Assembly (NCBI RefSeq): GCF_902826555.1
Contig: NZ_CADEFI010000010.1
Coordinates: 25,032-89,031 of the forward strand
Source of the DNA: an uncultured Hyphomicrobium sp.
GTDB lineage: Bacteria; Pseudomonadota; Alphaproteobacteria; Rhizobiales; Hyphomicrobiaceae
DNA length: 64,000 nucleotides
Direction of reading: 5' to 3'
Positions 21,977 to 32,103 of this stretch are shown here, piece after piece. The notes below the pieces were generated by a model. The model had not been told where the DNA came from. It saw only the letters and a list, made by a program, of their open reading frames with translations, and ran no database searches. Position numbers and translations under genes: made by a program. Positions within the stretch are counted from its first letter, which is position 1. Each line of letters opens with the position of its first letter.

Positions 21977-23092
21977 CTAAGCCCGGCGCTTCCCGATCAC
22001 GTCCTCGACGAGATCGGCGAGCAACCCTACGGCCCCTGCCTGACCCTGGGCTTTCGCCCGGGCCGCGGCGGCGGCGAGCTTCTCGGGTTGCTCGAACAGC
22101 TTTCCGAGCTCCGTGGCCAAGCGCAGCGGCGAAAGATCCCTCTGCTCGATACACCAACTGCCCCCCGATTCGGCAAGATTGGTCGCGTTTTCGAGCTGAT
22201 CACTGTCGAGAGAATGCGGCAAAGGTACGAGGATCGACGGGCGTCCGATGACGGCCAGCTCGGCCACGGAGGACGCTCCGGCACGGGCAATGACCAGATG
22301 GCTGCCGGCCATCGTCTGGGGCAAGCCTTTGAAAAACGGGGCGATCTCAGCGTCTATACCGGCGGCGGCGGTTTGTGACGTCACCTCCGCCACATCCTCC
22401 GCGCGGGCCTGCTGCACGAGCTTCAAGCGCTGGCGGACGGAGGCCGGGAGCGTGGCCAGAGCCGGCGGCACGGCTTCCGAGAAGAAGCGCGCGCCCTGAC
22501 TGCCGCCAAAGACGAGAAGGTGCAAAGGGCCGCCCGGATCGAGCGGCGGATAGGGGGTTTTCGCCGCCTCGATGACGGCGTCGCGGACCGGATTGCCGGT
22601 GAAGCGCGCTTTTCCGGCGAGCGGGCCATCGAGCTTCTTCGTCTTGCGGAACGATGTGGCGACGGCGGCGGCGTGGCGTGCGAGCGCGCGATTGGCGCGC
22701 CCGAGCACGGCATTCTGCTCGTGAACGATGGACGGCACGCCCAGCATGCGCGCGGCGACAAGCGGCGGGATGGTGGGATAGCCGCCGAAGCCCACCACGG
22801 CGGCCGGCTTCAGGTTGCGTAGCAGCTTTCGCGCCTTGCGGATGCCGCGCAGGAGCGTGAAGCCGGCGCGGGCGAGCGCGATCGGGTTCCTCTTGCTGCC
22901 CGGAGTCGCCGACGGCAACTGATAGACAGAGCGAGCCGGAAACCCGGTGCCGTAGCGGTCGCCGCGCATGTCGGTGACAAGGTCCACCGGGTAGCCGCGG
23001 CGGCCGAGTTCCTCGGCGAGCGCAAAGGCAGGGAACAGATGCCCGCCGGTTCCGCCGGCGGCAAGCAGGATGGGAGGCAGCTCGCGCGTCAC
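21977..23092 (-). CDS. murG: N-acetylglucosaminyltransferase MurG
   Basis: The 371-residue GT-B glycosyltransferase converts lipid I to lipid II on the inner face of the membrane. The G-loops AAGGTGGHLFPA and VFGGSQGARF and the UDP-GlcNAc site (ASSVAELAVIGRPSILVPLP) are clear. Its start overlaps the ftsW stop by four bases. Confidence 0.96.
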   Translation of the reverse strand: MTRELPPILLAAGGTGGHLFPAFALAEELGRRGYPVDLVTDMRGDRYGTGFPARSVYQLPSATPGSKRNPIALARAGFTLLRGIRKARKLLRNLKPAAVVGFGGYPTIPPLVAARMLGVPSIVHEQNAVLGRANRALARHAAAVATSFRKTKKLDGPLAGKARFTGNPVRDAVIEAAKTPYPPLDPGGPLHLLVFGGSQGARFFSEAVPPALATLPASVRQRLKLVQQARAEDVAEVTSQTAAAGIDAEIAPFFKGLPQTMAGSHLVIARAGASSVAELAVIGRPSILVPLPHSLDSDQLENATNLAESGGSWCIEQRDLSPLRLATELGKLFEQPEKLAAAAARAKAQGQAGAVGLLADLVEDVIGKRRA

Positions 23093-24282
23093 GTTCGGGG
23101 CTCGTTGGTGGCGGTCGATCGGGAGTTGAGGCTCGGAAGGCTTGGCATCAATGCGGGCTTTTTGAGGCGGTCCGCGTCCGGACGATGGCGGGTGAGAGCC
23201 AGCAGCATACCGAGTGTCAGCGAGATGGCCAGCATGGACGAGCCGCCGGCCGATAGAAACGGCAGCGTCATGCCCTTGGCCGGCAGCAACCCGACGTTGA
23301 CGCCCATGTTGATCAAGGCCTGGAAACCGAACATCAGCGCAAGGCCGACCGTACCGATGCGCGTCGCCGGATCGGGCTCACTCTCGGCGTGGCGGAGCGC
23401 ACGAAAAACGATGAACGCGAACAGGAGCAACAGCGCGAGGCAGGCGACGGCGCCATACTCCTCGGCGACGACGGCGAAGATGTAATCGGTGTGGGCGTCG
23501 GGGAGCGACGTCTTGATGGTGCCTTCGCCCGGGCCACGACCGAGAAAGCCGCCCTCGACGAAGGAGCGAATGGCCCGCTCGCCCTGGCTATAGTCGCTGC
23601 CTGTCTGCGGCCCGAAGAAGCGATCGAAGCGGGAGGCCACGTGCGGAAAGTAGAGGTAAGCGCCGTAGAGACCGCCCGCACCCAGTACGGCAGCCAGCGC
23701 TGCGCCCTTGATGGCGGCGCCAGAAACGAAAAACATGGCAATCCACACTGCGGTCACGAGCATGGTCTGCCCGACGTCCGGTTGCACGACGAGCAAGGAC
23801 GCGAAGGCTGCAAACAGAATGAACGCAAGCGGACGGGCCGGCATGTCGGGACGACGCCGGGCCTCGGCGAGCAGCCAGGCCGAGACAACAACAAAGGCGG
23901 GCTTGGCGAACTCCGACGGCTGCACCGAATGGCCCTCGATGGAAAGCCAGCGACGCGCGCCGTTGATCTCCTCGCCGAAGACGTACACCGCGATGAGCCC
24001 GAGCATGGAGGCGGCGAGCACGACGAGCGACAAGCGACGCACGGACGGAGGCGCGAGAAGCGAGACGGCCAACATGATGGCGACGCCCAAGGCCGAGAAC
24101 AGGACGTGGCGCTCGACGAAGTAGTAGGCGGGGAGGCCCTTCTTCAAGGCCACGGCGGGACTCGCCGCGATCGAGAGCACGAGGCCGGTCGCGACGACGA
24201 TCAGGATGGCGTAGAGCAGGACGTGGTCGACCGTGAACCACCATTCGGCGAGCCGGCTTCTGTCGGCGCGCGAGAATTTCAT
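23089..24282 (-). CDS. ftsW: Peptidoglycan glycosyltransferase FtsW (SEDS)
   Basis: The 397-residue membrane protein has about ten hydrophobic helices and the SEDS signature near the C-terminus (LALMFGFQALINMGVNVG, LLPAKGMTLPFLSAGGSSML). FtsW polymerises lipid II at the division site together with a class B PBP (FtsI), which is not encoded in this window. It overlaps both murD and murG by four bases. Confidence 0.96.
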   Translation of the reverse strand: MKFSRADRSRLAEWWFTVDHVLLYAILIVVATGLVLSIAASPAVALKKGLPAYYFVERHVLFSALGVAIMLAVSLLAPPSVRRLSLVVLAASMLGLIAVYVFGEEINGARRWLSIEGHSVQPSEFAKPAFVVVSAWLLAEARRRPDMPARPLAFILFAAFASLLVVQPDVGQTMLVTAVWIAMFFVSGAAIKGAALAAVLGAGGLYGAYLYFPHVASRFDRFFGPQTGSDYSQGERAIRSFVEGGFLGRGPGEGTIKTSLPDAHTDYIFAVVAEEYGAVACLALLLLFAFIVFRALRHAESEPDPATRIGTVGLALMFGFQALINMGVNVGLLPAKGMTLPFLSAGGSSMLAISLTLGMLLALTRHRPDADRLKKPALMPSLPSLNSRSTATNEPRT

Positions 24283-25673
24283 GGGCGCGCCTTTTCGCCG
24301 GCCAGCTCGGCGACGAGGCGCTTGAAGGCGTCGCCGCGCACCTCAAAGTTCTTGAACTGGTCGTAGGAGGCGCAGGCGGGCGAAAGGAGCACAACACTGC
24401 CCGGCTTGCCCGCCTCGAGCGCATCCGCCGCGGCGCGGCGTACGGCGACATCGAGCGTGCCACTCCGCTCGAAGGTAACGGCGCCGCCCAAGGTGGCCGC
24501 AAACTCCTCCGCCGCCTCGCCGATCAAGTAGGCTTTGGCGATGCGCGGAAAATACGATGCGAGCGTCGTGATGCCGCCGGCCTTCGGCTTGCCGCCCGCG
24601 ATCCAGTAGATGTCACCGGGGAAGGACGCGAGCGCCTTCTCGGTGCTATCCGCGTTGGTGGCCTTGCTGTCGTTGATGAAGTCGACGGGGCCGATTTTCA
24701 TCACGACCTCGAGGCGGTGCGGCAGACCGGGGAAGCTCTGCAGCGCCGCCTGCAGGTCGCCCGACTCGCGGAAGCGCGCGGGCAGGGCCTCGACGGCGGC
24801 AACAGCGGCGGCGGCGTTCTGCCAATTGTGCGCGCCGCGGAGCGTCGCGATGCCATTGAGGTCTGCGCGCTCCCGATCGTGCTCGAAAAGCTTTGCGTCG
24901 TGCGCCGAGATGCCGTCGGCGACGGCACCGCGCACCGAAATGCGGCGCACGTTCGTGCCTGCCTCTTGAAGCCTGTCGGCAATCGCGATGCACCAGTCGT
25001 CATCGACACCGACGACGGCGGCGTCTTGCGCCTTCTCGACGAGGCGGCGCTTCACCTCGGCGTAGTGCTCGACCGTCCCGTGGCGATCGATGTGGTCGGG
25101 CGTAACGTTGAGCAGCACGGCGACGGTCGGATCCGCACTCGGCGCGAGGTCGATCTGGAAGCTCGACAGCTCGAGCACGTGAATGCGATTCACGGCCGGC
25201 GGCTCGAGCGTCAACACGGCGCGGCCGATGTTGCCGCCCATCTCGACGTCGTTGCCAAACTGGCGGAGGATGTGCGCAACGAGCGCGGTGGTGGTCGACT
25301 TGCCGTTGGTGCCGGTGATGGCGACGACGGGAGACTGCGGGCAAACGGCGGCGCGCTCGCGAAAGAACAGCTCGATGTCGCCGATGATCTCGATGCCGGC
25401 GGCCTGCGCTTTCACGACGGTCCAATGCGGCTCGGGATGGGTGAGCGGCACGCCGGGCGCCAGAACGAGAGCCGTGAACCCGGACCAGTCGGCCGTTGCG
25501 AGATCGACGAGCGTGGCGCCGCTGTCGGCCGCCGCCTTGCGGCCCGCCTCGCTATCGTCCCAGGCGGCGACGCTGGCACCTCCCGCTTCCAAAGCGCGCA
25601 CGGTGGCTGCGCCCGAGGCGCCGAGCCCGAACACCGCAACGGAGCGATCCTTGAAGGTCGTCACGCGAATCAT
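24279..25673 (-). CDS. murD: UDP-N-acetylmuramoylalanine--D-glutamate ligase MurD
   Basis: The 464-residue Mur ligase adds D-glutamate. The N-terminal Rossmann motif is VFGLGASGAATVRAL, the P-loop is ITGTNGKSTTTAL and the C-terminal domain has DFINDSKATNADST and LLSPACASYDQFKNFEVRG, which are diagnostic for MurD. It starts 19 bases after mraY. Confidence 0.96.
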   Translation of the reverse strand: MIRVTTFKDRSVAVFGLGASGAATVRALEAGGASVAAWDDSEAGRKAAADSGATLVDLATADWSGFTALVLAPGVPLTHPEPHWTVVKAQAAGIEIIGDIELFFRERAAVCPQSPVVAITGTNGKSTTTALVAHILRQFGNDVEMGGNIGRAVLTLEPPAVNRIHVLELSSFQIDLAPSADPTVAVLLNVTPDHIDRHGTVEHYAEVKRRLVEKAQDAAVVGVDDDWCIAIADRLQEAGTNVRRISVRGAVADGISAHDAKLFEHDRERADLNGIATLRGAHNWQNAAAAVAAVEALPARFRESGDLQAALQSFPGLPHRLEVVMKIGPVDFINDSKATNADSTEKALASFPGDIYWIAGGKPKAGGITTLASYFPRIAKAYLIGEAAEEFAATLGGAVTFERSGTLDVAVRRAAADALEAGKPGSVVLLSPACASYDQFKNFEVRGDAFKRLVAELAGEKARP

Positions 25674-25692
25674 GAGGTGAGGCTAGCCGAAA

Positions 25693-26775
25693 TCAGCGGA
25701 GCTTCAGAGTGGCGAGGCCGATCAGGGCCAGGATGACGGCAATGATCCAGAAGCGGACCACGACGGTGCTCTCCTTCCAGCCCTTCTGCTCGTAGTGGTG
25801 GTGGAGCGGGGCCATGCGGAACACGCGCTTTCCCGTGAGCTTGAAGGACGTCACCTGGATGATGACGGAGAGCGTCTCCAGCACGAAGAGGCCGCCGACG
25901 ATGGCGAGCACGACCTCGTGCTTGGTGGCGACGGCGATGGTGCCGAGGGCACCACCCAGCGCCAGCGAGCCGGTGTCGCCCATGAAGATCATGGCGGGCG
26001 GCGCGTTGAACCACAGGAAGCCCAGGCCGGCGCCGATCAGAGCACCGCAGATCACCGCCAGCTCGCCGGTCCCCGCGACGTGGTGGATCTGCAGATAGCC
26101 CGCGAACTTGTAGTTGCCGATCAGGTAAGAGATGAGGCCGAAGGTGGCAGCGGCGATCATCACCGGGACGATGGCGAGACCATCGAGGCCGTCGGTCAGA
26201 TTGACGGCGTTTCCGGCGCCCACGATCACGAACATGCCGACGATGATGAACATGGCGCCGAGGTCGAGCAGCGCCGTCTTGAAGAACGGCAGCGCGAGCT
26301 TGCCGGCGAGGTCCGGCACGGACAGATCCATGATGACGTAGACGGCCGCCGCAGCGACGGCCATCTCGAGACCGAGCCTCGCCCAGCCGCCAAAGCCGCT
26401 CGACTGCTGCTTGGTCACCTTCAGGTAGTCGTCGTAGAAGCCGATGCCGCCATAGGCGAGCGTGACCAGAAGCACGACCCAGACATAGACATTGGCGAGA
26501 TCCGACCAGAGCAGCGTTGCGACCGTGACGCTGGCCAGGATCATGAGCCCGCCCATGGTCGGCGTGCCCTTCTTCGAGAAATGCGATTGGGGGCCATCCT
26601 CGCGGATGGGCTGGCCCTTGCCCTGCTTCAGGCGCAGGAGATCGATGATGCCGGGACCGAACAGAAGCACGAACAGGAGGGCCGTGAAGATCGCGCCGCC
26701 CGTACGGAACGTGATGTACTTGAAGACGTTCAGGATGCCGATCTGATCGCTGAAGGCCACGAGCTCGTACAGCAT
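25693..26775 (-). CDS. mraY: Phospho-N-acetylmuramoyl-pentapeptide transferase MraY
   Basis: The 360-residue enzyme with ten membrane helices makes lipid I from UDP-MurNAc-pentapeptide and undecaprenyl phosphate. The aspartate motifs are FYDDYLKV and [13 protein letters not shown], and the C-terminal [11 protein letters not shown] is conserved. It lies 35 bases after murF. Confidence 0.97.
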   Translation of the reverse strand: MLYELVAFSDQIGILNVFKYITFRTGGAIFTALLFVLLFGPGIIDLLRLKQGKGQPIREDGPQSHFSKKGTPTMGGLMILASVTVATLLWSDLANVYVWVVLLVTLAYGGIGFYDDYLKVTKQQSSGFGGWARLGLEMAVAAAAVYVIMDLSVPDLAGKLALPFFKTALLDLGAMFIIVGMFVIVGAGNAVNLTDGLDGLAIVPVMIAAATFGLISYLIGNYKFAGYLQIHHVAGTGELAVICGALIGAGLGFLWFNAPPAMIFMGDTGSLALGGALGTIAVATKHEVVLAIVGGLFVLETLSVIIQVTSFKLTGKRVFRMAPLHHHYEQKGWKESTVVVRFWIIAVILALIGLATLKLR

Positions 26776-26810
26776 GTCTTCCCTTTCCCTCGTTTCCGAG
26801 GCCCCCCGCG

Positions 26811-28223
26811 CTACGCGCTACTCAACTTCTTCCGCAGGGCCTCAGCGAGCGGGCCCATGCGGCTGCCGTTCGACCCTTTGATCATGATGACGTCCCCCGG
26901 CGCGAGCGCCGCGAACAGCCGCTCGCTCAGGGCATCGGACGCCGGGGTCCAGGCTCCTTGCTTTTCCGGCGCGAGGACCGCGAAAAGGTGCGCCATGTTC
27001 GGCCCACAGGCAAAAACCAGATCCGTGCCCGCAGCGTCAACCGCTTCCTTGAGGGCGGTGTGGTGGGTTTTCTCCTGCACGCCCAGCTCCAGCATGTCGC
27101 CAAGCACGGCGATGCGACGGCCAAACGCGGCCCTCGGCACTGTGCCGAGCACGGCGAGGGCCGCACGCATCGACGCGGGATTGGCGTTATAGCTTTCGTC
27201 AATCAGGAGAATTTTGCCGCCATCTAGCACGAGTTCGGTGCGGGTGCCACGGCCCGGCGGCGGGGCCAGCGTGGCCAGCGCGGGCAGCGCTTCTTCGACG
27301 TCGGCACCGGCGGCATCGAGGGCGGCGGCAACGGCGAGTGCGTTGCGCGCGATGTGGATCCCCGGCACCGCGACACGGAACCGGAGCGGCCGTCCACCGA
27401 TGTCGACCTCGATGGCGGTTCCTTCGGAGGAGAGCTCCAGCACCTTGGGGCGCACGTCGGCGCGCGCGTCCTGGCCGAAGGAGACGATGCGCGCGCCTTG
27501 GGCCTCGGCGTGCTTTCGCAGCAGCTCGAAATGCGTGTTGTCGCGATTGATGATGGCCGTGCCTCCCGGCTCGAGCCCGGTGAAGATCTCGGCCTTGGCC
27601 TCCGCTATGGCCTCGACGCTCGGAAACTGGGCGAGGTGCACGGGCTCGACGGTGGTGACGATGGCGATGTGCGGCCGGACCATGCCGACGAGCGGCGTGA
27701 TCTCACCCGCATGGTTCATGCCGATCTCGAAAATGCCGAAGCGGGTCGCGGCGGGCATGCGCGCGAGCGTCAGCGGCACGCCCCAGTGGTTGTTGAAGGA
27801 TTTGTCGGCGGCGTGTGTCGGGCCGACGCGGGATAGCGCCGCGCGCAGCATATCCTTGGTGCCGGTTTTTCCGGCACTGCCGGTGACTGCGATAACGCGC
27901 GCTTCGGGGCGGAGGCGCGCCCGGGCAGCGCGGCCGATGGCTTCGAGGGCATGGAGCGTATCCGGCACGCGGATCAGAGGCCCGTCACCCGGCTGCGCTC
28001 GATAGCCCTCCGACACGAGAGCGGCGGATGCTCCCGCCGCGAACGCCTTGCCGACGAAGTCGTGCCCGTCCCGCTGGTCCTTGAGCGCAACGAACAGATC
28101 CCCGGGCTCGAGGGTGCGGGTGTCGATGGAGAGGCCGGTGATGGGCGTCCCGGTCGCGCTTTCGGGCCGGCCGTTTGCGGCACGAACGAGATCGTCAAAG
28201 GTCCACAGGGGGGCACTCGACAT
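26811..28223 (-). CDS. murF: UDP-N-acetylmuramoyl-tripeptide--D-alanyl-D-alanine ligase MurF
   Basis: The 470-residue Mur ligase adds the D-Ala-D-Ala dipeptide. The P-loop is [14 protein letters not shown], followed by [14 protein letters not shown] and, in the C-terminal domain, [18 protein letters not shown]. The ATG at 28223 has GGAG upstream and starts right before the MurF N-terminal domain; a TTG at 28247 is the other choice. It starts 49 bases after murE. Confidence 0.96.
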   Translation of the reverse strand: MSSAPLWTFDDLVRAANGRPESATGTPITGLSIDTRTLEPGDLFVALKDQRDGHDFVGKAFAAGASAALVSEGYRAQPGDGPLIRVPDTLHALEAIGRAARARLRPEARVIAVTGSAGKTGTKDMLRAALSRVGPTHAADKSFNNHWGVPLTLARMPAATRFGIFEIGMNHAGEITPLVGMVRPHIAIVTTVEPVHLAQFPSVEAIAEAKAEIFTGLEPGGTAIINRDNTHFELLRKHAEAQGARIVSFGQDARADVRPKVLELSSEGTAIEVDIGGRPLRFRVAVPGIHIARNALAVAAALDAAGADVEEALPALATLAPPPGRGTRTELVLDGGKILLIDESYNANPASMRAALAVLGTVPRAAFGRRIAVLGDMLELGVQEKTHHTALKEAVDAAGTDLVFACGPNMAHLFAVLAPEKQGAWTPASDALSERLFAALAPGDVIMIKGSNGSRMGPLAEALRKKLSSA

Positions 28224-28272
28224 CAATCGTGCTCCAAGCGCCTTCAATGAGACGCCCTCTTGTTGTTTATGC

Positions 28273-29727
28273 TCAGGGGTTTAGCAACGCTTGGCGCAGG
28301 CAATCGTGATCCGAGAACGGCAACACCCTCTGACCTACGATCTGGCCGGTTTCGTGGCCTTTGCCGGCGACGAGGACGACATCCCCCGGCTGCATCATGG
28401 CGACGGCGGCACGGATCGCCTGACCGCGATCGCCGATCTCGGTTGCCCCCGGTGCCGCGGCGAGAATTTCCGCGCGGATGGCGGCCGGCTCCTCCGTCCG
28501 CGGATTGTCGTCAGTGACGATGGTCACGTCGGCGCGCTCGGCGGAAATGGCCCCCATGATGGGGCGTTTGCCGCGGTCGCGATCGCCTCCACAGCCGAAG
28601 ACGCAGATGAGCTTGCCGCTGACGAACGGACGAACGCCGTCGAGGGCAGCCTCCAAGGCCTCGGGCTTGTGGGCGTAGTCGACGACAGCGAGGCCGCCGT
28701 TCCTTTCGCCGACGATCTCGAGGCGGCCCTTGACGCCGCTCACGGCCGCAAGCGCGGGGATGACGACGGCCGGATCCTCGCCAACGGCGAGTGCGAGCCC
28801 CACGGCGACCAGTGCATTCGCGGTCTGGTAGGTGCCGATGAGCGGCAGGCGGACGTCGTAGGTGCGCCCCGCATGCACGATGGAAAGCGCCTGCGTGAAT
28901 TCATCCCGGGCCAGGCGCGCGAGACGCACCGTATCGCCCATGGCGCCGACCGTGACGACCGGCAGCCCGCGGCGGCGCGCGACAGCGACGACATCCTCGG
29001 CGCGTGGGCCATCGACGTTGATCACCGCAGGGGCTCCGTCGGGCAGCAGCTCGTCGAAGAGGCGCAACTTGGCGGCAAGATAGCTTTCGACCGTGGGATG
29101 ATAGTCGAGATGATCGCGGCCGAGGTTCGTGAAGGCGGCAGCGGCGATCTTGACGCCATCGAGCCGGAACTGATCGAGGCCGTGGGACGAGGCCTCGAAG
29201 GCCAAGTGCGTAATGCCTTCGTCGGCGAGTCCGGCCAGAGTCTCGTGGAGTGTCACGGGGTCGGGCGTGGTGAGAGAGCCATAGACGGCGCCGTCCGGCT
29301 TCACGACGCCGATGGTGCCGAGTGACGCGGCGCGACGGCCTGCGGCCGCGAACAGCTGGCGCGTGAACTCGGCGACGGATGTCTTGCCGCTGGTGCCGGT
29401 GACAGCGACGGCGATCTCCGGCTGGCGCCCATAAAAGCGAGCGGCCGTCAGCGCCAGTGCGCGGCGCGGCTCCCTGGCGCGCAACACCGGGACGGACAGA
29501 GCGTCGGGAACCGCCGCCCCCTCTCCCGCGAGCACGGCGACGGCGCCTTTCGCCACCGCATCGGCAATGAACCTTGCGCCGTCCGCCTTGGTTCCCGCGA
29601 GCGCGACGAACAGCGCACCCGGCGTCGCCCGGCGGCTGTCGGCCGTGATACTGGCCACATCGATGCCGTCGGCGCCCGCAGGTGCGGCGACGATCCCGGT
29701 ATCCGTCATGAGCGAGGAAAGGCGCAT
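28273..29727 (-). CDS. murE: UDP-N-acetylmuramoyl-tripeptide synthetase MurE (meso-DAP type)
   Basis: The 484-residue Mur ligase adds the third stem residue. The P-loop is VTGTSGKTSVAEF and the substrate motif is DNPR (in VTDDNPRTEEP), which specifies meso-diaminopimelate. It is the first gene of the cell-wall block here: upstream, on the same strand, lies the DUF1513 gene only 55 bases away, not ftsI or ftsL. The start at 29727 was chosen over an ATG at 29709 because GGGACGAG lies just before it. Confidence 0.96.
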   Translation of the reverse strand: MRLSSLMTDTGIVAAPAGADGIDVASITADSRRATPGALFVALAGTKADGARFIADAVAKGAVAVLAGEGAAVPDALSVPVLRAREPRRALALTAARFYGRQPEIAVAVTGTSGKTSVAEFTRQLFAAAGRRAASLGTIGVVKPDGAVYGSLTTPDPVTLHETLAGLADEGITHLAFEASSHGLDQFRLDGVKIAAAAFTNLGRDHLDYHPTVESYLAAKLRLFDELLPDGAPAVINVDGPRAEDVVAVARRRGLPVVTVGAMGDTVRLARLARDEFTQALSIVHAGRTYDVRLPLIGTYQTANALVAVGLALAVGEDPAVVIPALAAVSGVKGRLEIVGERNGGLAVVDYAHKPEALEAALDGVRPFVSGKLICVFGCGGDRDRGKRPIMGAISAERADVTIVTDDNPRTEEPAAIRAEILAAAPGATEIGDRGQAIRAAVAMMQPGDVVLVAGKGHETGQIVGQRVLPFSDHDCLRQALLNP

Positions 29728-29782
29728 CTCGTCCCGGCCGAAGGGAAGACTTCCACGCTTCTAAGGTCGGACGCGCGAGGCG

Positions 29783-30889
29783 TCAAACGCGGCGCAGGTG
29801 ATTGTCGAACTCGGCGCCGGCGAAATTCACGGTCCGGGCCAGGCCATCGCCGTCAAAGCGCACCACACCCTGGCCGGTGCTCATGGCAAAGGCCGCGGCG
29901 GAGCTGCCGACCGTGACGCCCGAGCTATCCTTGATCTTGATCGTGCGGGCGATTTTTCCGGTCTCGGTGTCGAAGTACACGACCTCACCCGCCAGCGGGG
30001 CCGAGGCCGCAAGCAGCCGGCCGTCGCCGCTCACAGCCACAGCGCCGATGTAGCCCTTGAGCGCAATGCCGAGCGGGTCCGCGGTTTCCAGCACCGCGAT
30101 CGGCTTGTCGAGCCCGACACGGCCGACGAGAGCCGGGGCGTCCTCGAGGCTGCCAAGCCACTGGGAGCCGAACCAGATGTCGCCCTTCGGCGTCTCCGCA
30201 AGGTGGCGCAGCGACAAGAGGTTGATGGAAACGGGCAGGCCATGGCGCGCCTTGAGAGCACCGGTCGCAGTATCGATGAACGTGACGTTGGGTTGCATGT
30301 CGGCAACGCCGATGCTCTCGCGGCCGGTCGCAGGATCGTTACCGAAGCCGCCGTTGGCGACGGCGAGCGTGCGGCCGTCCGAAAGCAGAATCGCCTCGTG
30401 AGGGCCAACACCGTAAGAGGGGAACTCGCCGACACGGCGCCAGCCGCCGGTCGCGTCATAGATGCCGATCATCCCGTCGCCGGTGTCAATGTCGTGCTCG
30501 GTGGCGTAGATCAGACGTCCATCGCTGGCGAATACGCCGTGGCCGTAGAAGTGCCGATCCTCGGGCGGCGCGAAAACTTCCGGCTCGCGCCGGCCGTCGA
30601 CGTCGAAGGCCAGCGCGAAGAATCCCGGACGGCGCGCGAAGATGACGGCACGACGGGTCCCATGGTGAACCGCAATGTCATGTCCGCGCGCGGACATGGG
30701 GATCTCGCGCAGGATGCGTCCGTCTTCGCCGATGACGAGCACGGCATAGGTGCCGTCCGCCAAGCGGGCGCCGGACACATAGGCGGTGGACGCGCTCGCC
30801 CCGTTCAATCCTTCGGCCGCGAGCGCGTGATGCGCAGCGCCAAGCGTCACCAGCGACCCGATCAGGAACTGGCGGCGGTCAATCGCCAT
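29783..30889 (-). CDS. DUF1513 protein, Tat-exported, iron-locus associated
   Basis: The 368-residue protein starts with a twin-arginine signal (DRRQFLIGSLVTLGAAHHAL) and continues as a beta-propeller-like repeat protein (GHDIAVH, FYGHGVFASDGRLIYATEHD, VGPHEAILLSDGRTLAVANG). These features match DUF1513, a periplasmic family that occurs with imelysins and di-heme oxidoreductases in iron-regulated clusters. Its role is unknown. Its start overlaps the upstream imelysin gene by 11 bases, so they are cotranscribed. Confidence 0.88.
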   Translation of the reverse strand: MAIDRRQFLIGSLVTLGAAHHALAAEGLNGASASTAYVSGARLADGTYAVLVIGEDGRILREIPMSARGHDIAVHHGTRRAVIFARRPGFFALAFDVDGRREPEVFAPPEDRHFYGHGVFASDGRLIYATEHDIDTGDGMIGIYDATGGWRRVGEFPSYGVGPHEAILLSDGRTLAVANGGFGNDPATGRESIGVADMQPNVTFIDTATGALKARHGLPVSINLLSLRHLAETPKGDIWFGSQWLGSLEDAPALVGRVGLDKPIAVLETADPLGIALKGYIGAVAVSGDGRLLAASAPLAGEVVYFDTETGKIARTIKIKDSSGVTVGSSAAAFAMSTGQGVVRFDGDGLARTVNFAGAEFDNHLRRV

Positions 30890-32003
30890 CGAGCTCGTTG
30901 AACCCCATGACGATGTCAGCGTTGGGCGCCAGCTCCTTGACGATAATCTGGCGGATGCCGGAGAGGTCGAAGCGCATCTTTCGCAAGGCGTGAAGATGGG
31001 CTTCGGATCCGCGCTCGTTGGCGCGCAGCTCGTCGAGCATCTTGGCGTCGGCGAGCAGGCTGTTCCAGGATGTCGGCAGAAAGTTCGTCATCCACGGCTT
31101 ATCGACGGGCACGTAGGCATCGAGACCGATCGAGTCGTAAAGCTCCTTCAGGGATGTGAGGGAGGACGCGAGATACTCGCCTGTCAGGTGTGAGGATTCG
31201 AAGGCGAGGCGTACGCGTCGCGGCGGCGTCGCGGTGACCGCCGTCAGCTCCGGCATGATGAAGCGATCGCGGCAAAGCTCGATGCCGGCCACGAGGGCCT
31301 TCATCACCTCGCGCACGGTCTCCGAGGAGTCTTTATAGAGTTCATTGTCGGAACCCGGCGTCACCATCTTCATGCGGAAGCCGTCGGGGCCGATCCAGCC
31401 ATCGCGGATCTCGCCGGCCACGGCATGAACGTTGGCGGCAATGGCGGTCGCAAGGGCACAGCGGTATTTGCCTGCCTCGTCGGCCGAAGCGCCGAGGGGC
31501 GCCTTGTCGTCGTAGAGCAGGATTTCGAGCGCAGTGAGCCCCTGTACGGCAACGCTTTGCGTCGCGAGCGCGCCGGGCGCGAGCAGTTCCGGCTTTCTGG
31601 CCGCCACGAGACCGTTCAACTGGCGGAACGCAAAGCCGCGCGGATCGGGCCAGAAAAAAACGCGCTCCAGACGATGCTCGCGGGTGGCGGGTCCGAAGCG
31701 CACGAAGTCGAGACCGCTCCAGGCGCGAACTGTCTCAGCGAAGGCGGCCTTAGCAGCCTTGAGGGAGACTTCGTCGCCGCCCGCCTTACAGACCGCGTCG
31801 ACCTTGGCCGCAAGCTCTCCCGTCGTCGTGGTCAGTGCTTCCGCGCGCGGAACGATGAATTTGTCGATGGTATCGAGCACCATCGTGGCGTGGGACTTGC
31901 GGATCGGCAGTGCATGAGCGGGCCACCGCGATGCGCCGACGACGGCTATCGGCGCCAGAAGAAGGCCTACAAAGAGCAGATGGGACGGCCGGTAAAAACT
32001 CAC
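30879..32003 (-). CDS. Imelysin family periplasmic protein (second type, active-site His absent)
   Basis: The 374-residue protein has an N-terminal signal (PSHLLFVGLLLAPIAVVGAS) and an imelysin/M75-type helical fold (AFAETVRAWSGLDFVRFGP, RLERVFFWPDPRG, GLTALEILLYDD). In canonical imelysins the conserved motif is GxHxxE; here the place reads GLTALE, so the histidine is missing. Imelysins are exported proteins linked to iron uptake. It starts with GTG at 32003, supported by GAGGAG seven bases upstream. It lies between the Bfd-like gene and the DUF1513 gene in one operon. Confidence 0.88.
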   Translation of the reverse strand: MSFYRPSHLLFVGLLLAPIAVVGASRWPAHALPIRKSHATMVLDTIDKFIVPRAEALTTTTGELAAKVDAVCKAGGDEVSLKAAKAAFAETVRAWSGLDFVRFGPATREHRLERVFFWPDPRGFAFRQLNGLVAARKPELLAPGALATQSVAVQGLTALEILLYDDKAPLGASADEAGKYRCALATAIAANVHAVAGEIRDGWIGPDGFRMKMVTPGSDNELYKDSSETVREVMKALVAGIELCRDRFIMPELTAVTATPPRRVRLAFESSHLTGEYLASSLTSLKELYDSIGLDAYVPVDKPWMTNFLPTSWNSLLADAKMLDELRANERGSEAHLHALRKMRFDLSGIRQIIVKELAPNADIVMGFNELDGD

Positions 32004-32103
32004 GCGTCACTCCTCGCGGGCGATCAAAGCCCTCGATGTTTATGCCGGACAAATCCCATGGGAAAGGGGGGACGACACTGCAGACCCAACGGCAACCAAC
32101 GGG

